From the NCBI RefSeq assembly GCF_034702125.1, contig NC_085857.1, positions 51,765,238 through 51,829,237 on the forward strand: a stretch of DNA of 64,000 bases. Direction: 5' to 3'. The notes under the pieces were generated by a model. It was given only the letters and a program-made list of their open reading frames with translations, was not told the DNA's origin and did no database searches. Made by a program: the position numbers and the translations under genes. Below, piece by piece: positions 1-11,699 of the stretch. The first letter of the stretch is position 1; the number at the start of each line of letters is the position of its first letter. The DNA is from Engraulis encrasicolus (taxonomy: Eukaryota > Chordata > Actinopteri > Clupeiformes > Engraulidae).

Positions 1-49
1 GATTTCATACATTTGTATCAGTTTGTATTGTCGTTGAACCTCTGTAGAG

Positions 50-50
<1 letters not shown>

Positions 51-140
<90 letters not shown>
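51..140. repeat. (TG)n microsatellite
   Basis: About 45 uninterrupted TG units lie just downstream of the last exon of gene A (read on the minus strand). The open frames crossing it (poly-Cys-Val, poly-His-Thr) are by-products of the dinucleotide repeat. Confidence 0.98.
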
Positions 141-145
<5 letters not shown>

Positions 146-182
146 ATGCATATATACGGGCATACAATACATACAGTATGTG

Positions 183-817
183 TCAAGGCACACCATTGTA
201 CATACCAAACTGACAATGGTGGTGTCTGTGATCCACAGGTCGATTGAGCAGCATTAGCATGGCCAGGGCAGCATCTGTGGCGGCGGCAGCAGCGGCATCC
301 TCAGCAGTAGCACCACCAGTACCAGCTACACTAGTGGTGCCGCCAGCATCAGCATCAGCAACCGCATCAGTGGCACTACCAGCATCACCAGCTGCTCCAG
401 TCGCCCCGGCAACATCATCACTACCAGCACGACCAGCTTCATCTTCGACCGCATCTTGATCCCTGCCACATCTCGCATCACCCCTGTTCATTTTGGGACC
501 TTCTTCGGCACTAGCCCCTGCAGCATCAGCACCACTACAACCAGTTCTGCCTTGCTCCCTGAACTGCACATCTATGCCGGCCTCCGCACCACCACCAGCT
601 TTGTCAGACGCAGCAACTTCTGCATCAGCACCAACACCAGCAGCAGCCTTTTCAGCTTGGCCTGTGATAGCATCAGAAGCTCCAGTCGCCATGGCAGCAG
701 TATTGCCCTCTACATAGGCCACGGGGGCATCAGCTGCAACACCCAGGGTTTCCTTCGCAGTTCCTTTGTAGTTGAAGCGGCCACCCCGACTACAAATGAC
801 AATCTTGACTAGGTTAC
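183..817 (-). CDS. Gene A exon 7 (last): Ala/Gly/Asp-rich C-terminus
   Basis: The acceptor is a T-run ending CCAG at 818. The exon completes a Gly codon split after the G at 1553 (phase 1 on both sides). It begins GNLVKIVICSRGG and turns into Ala/Gly/Asp low-complexity sequence, ending ...CQFGMYNGVP and a stop at 183-185. It has several Cys but no recognisable zinc-binding spacing. No AATAAA signal is visible in the 182 bases left to the window edge. Confidence 0.65.
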
Positions 818-3800
818 CTGGAAAAAAAACAATCAAAGAACAAACACACAAGATTTTGCATTATTTTATTTTAAAGCTAGTTTAAGGTGCACTGTGTATT
901 GCACTGGCCAGAGTAGGTATTGCAACTATGCTGTTCATTGCTGTGCTGGCTATTACCAAATATAATCTTTTCACAAATATTTACTAAATAATAAACTGAT
1001 ATTTGCTAATATAACTTAAGTGTAGTATGTTTTGCAGCTAAATCAATTTCTGGACATTCAACATGGCAGACAATGGAGAAAATCCCCCTTTTCATGTATG
1101 AAAAGTGCAATCAGTCATCATGAATGCTTAAAATGTGATGGTGCTGTTAAGTATTCGTAGAAAAGGTGACATTTCTGAATGGGCAGCATGAATTCTGGAA
1201 ATAAACTACAAAAAATACAACACTGTGCACCTTTTAAGATGCATTTACTTTATTAGTATAATTTAGGTTGCTTTTCATAAACACTGTAAAATGAATGCAC
1301 TTCTTTTAAGAATTCTACTTAACATGACACTATACACCGATAGCCTTTATAATCAAGATGTTTCACATGTTTCCGACACCAGTGTCACAAAGTAGATGTT
1401 TTTTCCATCAACTGGTTACCTAGATGTCAGAACCCACAGAAGAGGTAAAACGTTATCTCCATTTTTAAATTAATTATGACCAATCACTGTGGCCCTAACA
1501 TCTGAGTAACCAGCTGTTGAGGGCTAACCAGACCGCTCACCCCCCCACCCACCTTGACCACCAACTCTTCTGCGAGGAACGCTGGTAGCGTCATCAGCAG
1601 TAGCAACTTGACTAGCAACTCTTCTGCGGGAATCGCTGGCAGAGTCGTCAGCAATAACAACATTGCCAGCAACTCTTCTGCAGGAAACGCTGGCAGAATC
1701 GTCAACAGTAGCAACATCGCCACCAACTCTTCGGTGGGTAGTGTCATCAGGAGTAGAAATGTGACTGCCAACTATTTTTCTGGATACACAGGTAACGTCA
1801 TCAGATGTAGCAACTTGACCAGGCACTCTTTCGTGGGAAACAATGGTAGCCTCATCAGCAGCAGCAACATCAGCAGTCACTTTTCTGTGGGACACTCGGG
1901 TAGGAGCATCAGAAGAAGCAACATCGCCAACAACTATTCTGCTGGAAATACTGCTAGCGTCAGAAGCAGCAACTTTACCAACGCTTCTGGTGCACACTTG
2001 GGTTGTAGCATCAGCAGCAGAAACTTGAACGACAACTCTTTCTCTGCTAGTAGAATCATCAGCTGTAGCAACCTGACTAGCTTCTCTTCTGGGAGACACT
2101 TGGGTAGCATCAGCTGCAGTCGAAACTTGACTAGCAACACCTCTGTGGGAAACATTGCTAGTAGCATCATCAGCTGTAGCTACCTGACGAGCAACTCTTC
2201 TAGGGGACACAGTTGTGCTAGCATTATCAGAACTAGCAACTCTTCTTGTACGGGGAACACCATTAGCATCAGCAGGGGTATCAACTTGACTAGCAACTCT
2301 TCTGCGGGAAGCACGGGTTACATCTACAGCAGTATCAACTTGCCTAGCAACTCTTCTGCGGGAAACACGGGTAGCATCATCAGGAGAATCAACTTTACTA
2401 GCAACTCTTTTTCTGGACAAATGGGTAGTAGCATCAGCAGGTGGACCAACTTCACTAACAACTTTTCTGGGAGACACATGGTTAGTAGCATCAGAAGTAG
2501 GAAGTTGGCCAGCAACATTTCTTATGCAGGAAACACTACTTGAATCATCATCAGCTTTAACGATCTGACTAGCAACTCTTCTGCGGGAAACACGGGTAGC
2601 ATCAACAGGAGAATCAACTTTACTAGCAACTCTTTTTCTGGACAAATGGGTAGTAGCATCAGCAGGTGGACCAACTTCAATAACAACTTTTCTGGGAGAC
2701 ACATGGTTAGTAGCATCAGAAGTAGGAAGTTGGCCAGCAACATTTCTTATGCAGGAAACACTACTTGAATCATCATCAGCTTTAACGATCTGACTAGCAG
2801 CTCTTCTGTGGGAAACACGGGTAGCATCAACAGCTGTATCAACTTGGCTAGCAACTCTTCTTCTGGACACATGGGTTGTAGCATCAGCAGGTGTACCAAC
2901 TTCACTAACAACTTTCCTGGGAGACTCAGGGTTAGTAGCATCAGAAGTAGCAAATTGATTGGGGACTCTTCTTCTGCTGGAAACACTGCTAGTAGCATCA
3001 ACAGCTGCAGCAACCCGACTAGCAACTCTTCTAGTGGACACACAGGTGGTAGGATCATCAGAACTTGCAATTCTTCTGCGGGAAACGCGGGTAGCATCAG
3101 CAGCTGTAGCAACCTGACTAGCAACTCTTCTGGTGGACGCACGGTTAGTAGCATCAGAAGCAGAAATTTGACCAGCAATTCTTCTTCTGCGAGAAGCGTG
3201 GGTGGTAGCACCAGCAGTAGCAACTTGCTCAGTGTCAGCTCCCTCAGAACCAGCTACAGCAGTAGCAACACTCTCAGCCTCTGTAGTAGCAGCCTCAACA
3301 TTTGTAGCCTCTGCATCTGATTCAGCTTCAATAGTTGCATGATCCACGGCAGTGTCTTTGGAACCTTCTGCAATAGCCTGTTGAGCTGCAGCACCTGTAG
3401 CAGCAGCAGCAGCAGCAGAGTCATTGGAGGCGTGATAATCAGCAGACACGGCGTTGGCTGCATCGGCATCAACTTCAACTTCCACCTCAGCAGCAGCAGC
3501 ATGAGGACGAGGATGAGGGTCATCACCATCAGCAGCAGTCGACGCATGATGATGATGATGATGATGATGATGACGGTCATCCTGATCGTCATCGGCAGCA
3601 GCGGCGTCCACTTCAGCTTCTTCTTTCACCGTAGTGACTACGACCTGCAGCACATCCTCATCCTCCCTCGTCTGTAAAAAAAAGAGGAATTATACATGAC
3701 GCAAACGCGACTTAGTGTACAAAACATACTCAGCACACCGTTACAGAATGTTATGGTTGTGGACTATGTCACGGCATGTTGCCGTGTTTGCATGCATGAG

Positions 3801-4032
3801 ACATTCGATAGAGAGGGCAGGGGGAAAGGAAAGAATGTGTGCGTGTGAATGTCACTGCCTGTGTGTTCATGTGTGTTTTCATACCTCAATAATGGGCTTG
3901 TCCTGCTCAGTCTCTTCCTGAATCGACAGGCACAGAGCCGCGTTCTGCTGGTCTTCACTCTAAAAAAAAAGCAAACACACACATTAACCGTTACTACCAA
4001 TGTAAGTGTGTCTGTGACTGTGTGTGTCTGTG

Positions 4033-4090
<58 letters not shown>

Positions 4091-4244
4091 CGTACCACAA
4101 CAGTGGGCTTGTCCTGCAGCCCCTCAGTCTCTTCCTGAATCGACATGCACAGAGCCGTGTTCCGCTGGACTCCACTCTAAGAAACGCAGAAAACATCAAG
4201 CATATGATTTTTTTAAAATTATATTGCGGTATTATTATTATTAT

Positions 4245-4293
<49 letters not shown>

Positions 4294-5450
4294 CGTAGTA
4301 GTAGTAGTATCAATACTATTATTAATAATAGCAGTAGTAGTAGGGCCTCACTAAAAGAAATATCCACACATCATACATGTCAAATATGTCCATTGCTGTA
4401 ATATTATTAGGGCCACAAGTTTGGTATTTGGTCAGGATTGCAAGATCAATGACACGGAAAACTGTTGGAATGCAAATGACACCAAGCAAGTGCTATACAA
4501 GTACCAAGTACTATGTATAAAAAGTATACTATAACATTTATCTGAATTCATAACAAATACAGCTGATGTCATTCACAGAATATGTGTGTGTTCTCCCTTC
4601 TTTTGATATATTCCTGAAAATAAACCCTCAAGACCCTGCAGGTTAACCTGACAATGACTCATTCCATTCGTAGAGGGTCTGGCTGGTCAGGCTGCCAGTA
4701 GCTTTTATGCCAGACGCCTCCAAGAAGTCATGTCCTTAAAAATGCAAGCTCTCAACCTCCAGTTCCGCAGTCCACTCCTTGCTTCGCAGAAAGCGACAAT
4801 TCATGCAGTGTTTCCCATACATTGAGGAAACTATGGCGGCCCGCCATAGTTTAAATTTGGCCGCCATAGTTTACGAAAATGTAAAAAAATTTTTTTTTTT
4901 TTTTTTTTTTAAACGATATCCGTTTTTGTTAAAAAACGATTTGAATTACGATTTTGAATTTCCTTCGCATTTTCCTCCTGGAGTAAATACATCCTATAGA
5001 CTCTGTATTGGTTAGATAAGTAGTGCCACGGTAACACAGAATGAGGGGAAAGCATTAGGAAGTGACCGTAAGGGTATTACAGTTGATTCATGTGTGCACA
5101 CGTGTAACATCGGGTGAGTAATAGAACATGTGCGCAACGATGCGTTATGACACGCCGATATGCGAGGATCTTCGTCCAAATCGCTAGTCGCATGCATCAT
5201 CGCTAACTGCATCGCGTGCCGCGTGTAAGGGAAATGTTAGTTGTTGACATGTATGGAATTCACTTCAATTTGTGCTGTTTCTTGCTTCAGTTGTGGACAA
5301 AACGATTGGCCAAACTCACAATAGAAAGCCTTTGCTGTGCTACTGTCCCAGAGAGCTGGAAAAAAAAACCTTCATAGAAGAAGTCACACTTAACAGGGGT
5401 GTTAAACAATCCAATGAGTTCTCTCATTGCTCTCTCTCTCTCTCTCTGTC

Positions 5451-5510
<60 letters not shown>

Positions 5511-8500
5511 TAGCCTACTATTTAGTAAATTTTACCCATAACAAATGGTGAATTTCTGAGCCCTTTTTAATTTGTAGCCTATACCACTGAAGGCATGATA
5601 ATGCTTCATCATATTTTAGAAATAGGGCCTATGTGCCTTTTATATACCAAATGTTTATCATTTTGAAATCGTTTCAGTTGTTTATGACTTGTGTATGACT
5701 GAAATTATCTCTGCATACTATCAGTGCTGCATTGCTTTGTAAAGATAGGCTATTCAACACACTTTAAAAACACACTGAAAAGATACGGCCATGGTAGCCT
5801 ACTGAAAACATTTTGTTCATAATAATGGTGATTAATAAATGGTGGTCTTAAATTTTCATACTAACATCCTTGAATTTGACTTGGTAGATCACGGCAGACC
5901 ATCAACTTCAAAAGTAGATCTTGGTTAAAAAAAAAGGTTGGGCACCCCTGCTATAGAGAGAACCACAAGTGCTTGAAAGACAGGGATCAAAAGCCTAGTC
6001 AAGTTGTTGTAGTTTACTTGGGTTTGGGAGCAATATAAAAAAAAACCTTCAGAGAAGGGACAGTTGGGATGAGTTTACTAACACTCCCTAGGCTTTGTTT
6101 TACAGTTGTAATGAGTTTGGTGACAGACCTTCATTGACACAGCAGAGGAGACATCGGGCTGCATATAGAAATGAATGTGTAATGAATGGTCAGGGTCATT
6201 TTTCCAAAAAGTTGACACCTGAAGGCAAATCATGTTAATTTTCGGCATACAACTGATTTAGGGGTGCTGAATCCAAATCTGCCGTATGCCGGACGCAAAA
6301 ATGTACCGAAATGCCTCAAACGGGCAAAATCCAATATGGCCGCCGCCACCGTGTTAAAATCCTGCAATCACTTTTCTTTTGGACTAAATAAGGTATGAAT
6401 TTGAAAATAGCACTTATTTTTATGTTTTCAGACATGGGGAAAGCCATTATGTCATCAGATTTAAGCTCAGATTGGAAGAAAATGCTTATGGCATTGGTTG
6501 GCAGCCATTTTAAAAGCAGAGAGCCTCATATTGTCAGCGATTTTTAACATCTTTACTAATCTTTCAAGATTCACAGAAAAAAATGCTCTTTGTCTCTATG
6601 AACACAAATACTACAGAAAACTACACTGAACTGTCTACTTTCACCTGAAAAAATAAGTTTGTGTCTACCTTTTTCCATTCTTTAGTTATGGGCAGTAGAA
6701 CATGGGATGACACCACAAAAAAACACTGATTTTTGACCCCAAAATAGTGCACTTCTCTCTGCCCATATTTTTGCTTTAAGGACATATTGTCTTTGATAGT
6801 GTTCATGTTTGATGTGCAACATTTTCAGGGGGTTTGAAGGGTGCTTAATGCCAATATGATGTATAAATAAATGTATATTCCCATAGTACATCAAAATGAA
6901 GGAATCCAATATGGCCGCCGTCACCAGTCTACAGTGTATGTTTCTTTGATCACACAAGGTAAACTCTTAAGTGGGCTACATTATGTAGCATTAGGTTTTC
7001 ATACAGGGAGAATTAATTTCCATACTCAGATTTAAGATAGATATCAAAGGAAATTATTTCAGTGTAGTCTGAATTCATGATTGCAACAGGAACATAGGGT
7101 GACACAAAAAAACAATATTTTTTTGACCCCAAAATACTGCACTTGTCTCAACCCACATTTTTGCTTTAAGGACAATGTGTCTTTGATAGTGTTCATGTTT
7201 GATATGCAGCATTTTCAGGGGTTTTCAAATATTCAAATATGCTGTGTATTAGGCTCAAAACCTCTTTAATAGGCCTACCTCAAAATGAATTAATCGGATA
7301 TGGACGCCAACACTAGACAAGGTGGACTCTTAATTACATTGTAGCTATAGGTTGTCATACATGGAGAATTCATCTCCATACTCAGATTAAAGATTAGAAT
7401 CAAAGGTCATGATTTCATAGGTTGAATTCATGTTTACAAGTGACAGTTGACTTTCATGTCAATAAGCTGTTCTTTTGAATGAAAATGTTTTCTCTACTTC
7501 CACTTTTATTTTAATGCTTATTATAACATGATGCAATATGTCCACCTCAATCCACCTCTTCCATTATGAGACAAATGTACATACATAATTCTGAATGTGC
7601 CTAAATATAATATGCACATCTACATTTTGTGCATTAGGAATTCATTGTTTGCCGATTTTATTGCAGTGCTTACATTATATCATGAATGGTGGAAAGGTGA
7701 AACGTGGATCAAAACAGTTTATGTTATTGTGAGGAATTTACTTGATATATGTTAACTCATTCCCAACCATTAGGCTTATCAACCTCCTCCTCTCCAGTGA
7801 TTTGGCAGGACACACAATATCATGCACTGCATGGCACTTTGGCTGCAAATGCAACAAAAGCAAAGTATGGCGTTTTGCAATGATCAGTCCTATCTAATTC
7901 AGATGTCACATGGTTACATAAAATGCCCCATATCATCAAATCTCTATATTGAGTCAGGCCCACACACCCCTTCCTATCCTCCTGCCAGTCACCGAAGTGG
8001 GATGGGTGGTATTGAACAGGGCTGTATCTGCCACTTATACATGGGTTCTCATTGTTTATCAACACAATGTTATGAAGAGGGGCAAGACACTGGCAGCCAA
8101 CCTCGTGAGCTATTTTTTTTTTTTTGACAGACAGCGGTTTCCAACAATCAGAGGCTGACTTGTGCGCGGCTAGGTTCGCAGTCAGGTTATAAACAAAATT
8201 TAGAACCCATGTATTCTCAAGGCACACAAAGACATCACAACTTGTGCTTGCCTCATCCAACACTGCATCTGCAAGAAGTGGCATGGAGTACATGGAGTCA
8301 AGCAGTTGCTGCAATTCAGTAACTCAAGGAGGGGTGATTAGGAATAGGTTAACTTAGTATACCAAGTAAACAATTTTGGTTAGAGTAGAGGAGGGTGACT
8401 GTATGTGCATATATATTTGGTATATATAGGCCTATAAACTGGTATCAGAAGTAGTGTGGAGTCAAGTCTCTTGGCGGAAATACGTAGGATGGTGCGCAAG

Positions 8501-11500
8501 GTTAATAGAAATGGGCACCCTCCTGTCTTTCTCACAGCACATGAACACAATATTCAAAAAAGGACATTCCAAGTCAGCAAGGACATTCTGATTTTTGATA
8601 CCTCCTCCTAGTATAACTTAACCCATTGTGTCCTGGAAACACATATAGGTTTTTCAGGATCTTGAGATTTTAGCTGTTTTATTAACTGTGTTGGAGCTAT
8701 GTTGGAGCTGAATGAACACATTACAATGCAAGGGGAGGGTATTGGCTTTAAATGTAACTCATTTCATGTTTGTATGTGCTTCAGAGGCTGAGGCGTTGCG
8801 GATTTAATAGGAAGAGGGCACCCTTTCCCAAAAAGGGCGTAGGACAAAATGGGTTAATTAGCAGTCCATTTTTGAGTATTGTGTTCATGTGCTGTGAGAA
8901 AGACAGGGAAGTGCCCATGTCTGTGCCTAGGTACCTTAAAACTACCACTTGCTCTTCTGCCTGCCATTGGCTCTCTCTCTCCAGCTGAGCACCGTTATTG
9001 ATACACTGCAGATGTACATTCCAGTATATTTTTTAACACATTGAGTACTGACGACGTAATAATACGTTTTTTCACGCCCATGCGTTGTATACCAAAGCGT
9101 AAAAATACATTTTTGCGTTTAAATATCATATTTCGAATCTACACCCTTCAATGGACAATATATGTGATTTTGGTAGCTCTGTGATGGACATAAATGACAA
9201 CATTTGCAGTCCAAAGTTGTGTTTGATTGTTATGATGTTTGAGTGTTTATGATTTGGATATTTTAATTTAACTTACCAAGATGTCTGGATGCCAACCCAT
9301 GTCGCCTATCGCGCTGCCTGCATTGATTTCCCTAGTACGGTCACTGTAGCATGTGTTGTCTCTGACTTCACGCAATAGGTAAACACCATTGTATAGTGCC
9401 TGGAGTGTCTTGAACTTTCTGGACTTGCTAGACCTTTACCAGATCCTTGGATCCAAATGGCACCCGATATGTAATTGCAGTAATGCGCTCCGATTTGGAC
9501 GTTTGATCGCCAAAAAGATAAGTTTCTGTGTCTTCCTGTATGTGAGAAGCCAGAAGCTAGCATGGCTACATATCATGATTCCCTGATTGTCGCTCCCAAC
9601 GCAGGACGCTCCCCTGTCGGCTCGCTCCCACTAGCCAGACTATCGATCCGGGTGGGACTACACGTCCGGGAGTGATAGAAACACCTGGGACTACACGTCC
9701 GGGAGCGATCTCAGTTGGGAGTGTGTCCATCTGCCACCGCATATGATTCGGATCGGATGGGCTAGGCTACATCTAAGCATCATATCATTTGGATTTGTTG
9801 TCAATGTTGGGCTATTATTTCGGGAGTCATCGGGAAGCTATTTTAGCAAATGTCTCACCCTCTGCATGTGTGCAAAAGAGAGTTTGTGATCAGTCCCACG
9901 TGAAAAACTGGGATTTTCAAAGGGCATCGATTGCTGGTGTCGTAGTGTGACAGAGCAGGAGGTGTGCTGCCGTATTCGTGAATCGTGCTATGTTGTTGTT
10001 TCCCTAGTAGCCTACGATCGGTAGCGTGTATTGTGTCTGACTTCACGCAATAGGTAAACACAGAGACCATTGTATATCGTGCCAGGAGTATCTTGAACTT
10101 TCTGGGCTTGCTACCTAGACCTTTACCAGCTCCTTGGATCAAGCTGGCACCCGAATTGTAATTGGAGTAATGCGCTCCGATTTAGAAGTTTGATCGCCAA
10201 CCAGATAAGTTTATTTGATTATTCACCCCTATGTTGAACTGTCTTCCTGTATGTGAAAAGCCAGAAGCTAGCATAGATGGCTACATATGGATCGGATGGG
10301 CTACATCTAAGCATCATATCATTGGGATTTGTTGTCAATGTTGGGGCTATTATTTCGGGAGTCATCGGGAACTATTTTAGCAAATGTCCGACCTTCTGCA
10401 TGTGTGCAAAGAGCTTGTGTTCAGTCTGTGTGAAAAACGTGGATTTCGAAGGGCATTGATTGCCGGTGTCGTAGTGGTTTAGAGCAGGAGGTGTGTCTTG
10501 ACGTGCAGGAAGATGTGTGTCAGAGCTAACCTTGCACCAAATTGTGATTAAAACCAACTCATCCTCTTTCAAACTCGTCACATTCTGAAGAAGCGCACCC
10601 TTCACAAAAACCTCAATATCTCCGATTGTAGCTGAATTCCATGGATACCCACTTCGGTTTAGCGTGGGTTTACTCGGCAATAAAAGCTCGTAGAGACACA
10701 CACAGTTTTTCACCTACTAAGAGGGCAGCGTCTCCACTTTCAAACGAGTCATAACATATTTCAGTGGCCCTATCACATAATAAGCTGTGAGTCTACAAAA
10801 AAACGTAAAAAAGGGCTTAGAACGCTGGTATTCTACGACATAATTCCCTAAGCACCGCCGTAATTCAATGTGTTAACTAGGCCAATTTAAAGTCTATACT
10901 TGCACAATTCTACCAACAGAAGATAAAAGACAGACTCTCTTTTCCTCCTGCTCCCCTGTTCAGCAGGGCTGGATCCCCACATGGCTGCATGCTGAGCCCC
11001 CATCTAAAGTCTAGTCTATCCGTCCATGACTGCAGCATGGCCAGCAAAAGGGAGTGAAGGTGGCAGCCTGGTGTACAGAGACCGAGACAAATTTCTCTAG
11101 CTCTGAATGAAAAGAAAACCAAAGAGATCATTGCTGCCTTCAGGAGGCACACATATAGCAAGAATAGACCTAGCCCTCTCTGAACCTCCCACTGTCTTAA
11201 CAGAGCTAAAACATTGTCTTGGACATTATCCTGGTTCTGAGTTCTTGGGTCTCTACAGATGTATCATTGGCACTACAGATGTATCATCAAAGTAAGGACC
11301 AAAGACTAAAACCACATTTCACACAAATGGACTGTCTGACTGTTCATTACAATCTCTTGTTCCCCTGATCTCCTTCCATCCTCCGGTTGTTGTGAAATAA
11401 TTGATACAGTGCAATGTGTTGAGCTGAATTCTTGCCGTACTACAGAACAAAGGCCAGCCTTGTAATTAATGGTTATAATTGTCACAGAGTGGCCATCTCA

Positions 11501-11591
11501 GCTGAAATATGTACATTAAGCAAGGCAATCTATGCAATAACTTTAGATGACTGATGTGCAATACCAGCCTGAGTATGTCCTTTGTGTATAT

Positions 11592-11653
<62 letters not shown>

Positions 11654-11654
11654 C

Positions 11655-11699
<45 letters not shown>

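Noticed and set aside
1560..3224. CRISPR-like array or non-coding minisatellite
   Set aside because: There are no unique spacers of constant length; the repeats are contiguous, variable, in frame and within an exon with good splice sites.
1554..3320. Long plus-strand open frames (329 and 170 codons, Asn/Ser-rich, many N-x-S/T)
   Set aside because: They are the antisense of the gene A repeat array; a repeat unit divisible by three without stops keeps all frames open. No splice logic supports them.
51..4089. Poly-Cys-Val and poly-His-Thr open frames over TG/CA repeats
   Set aside because: Dinucleotide repeats give open frames by chance; the same happens at 11595, 40669, 41110, 48532 and 61724.
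7820..8314. 164-codon minus-strand frame as an exon or gene
   Set aside because: No family resemblance, a lysine run from an A-tract and no clear splice sites or paralogue; I could not support it.
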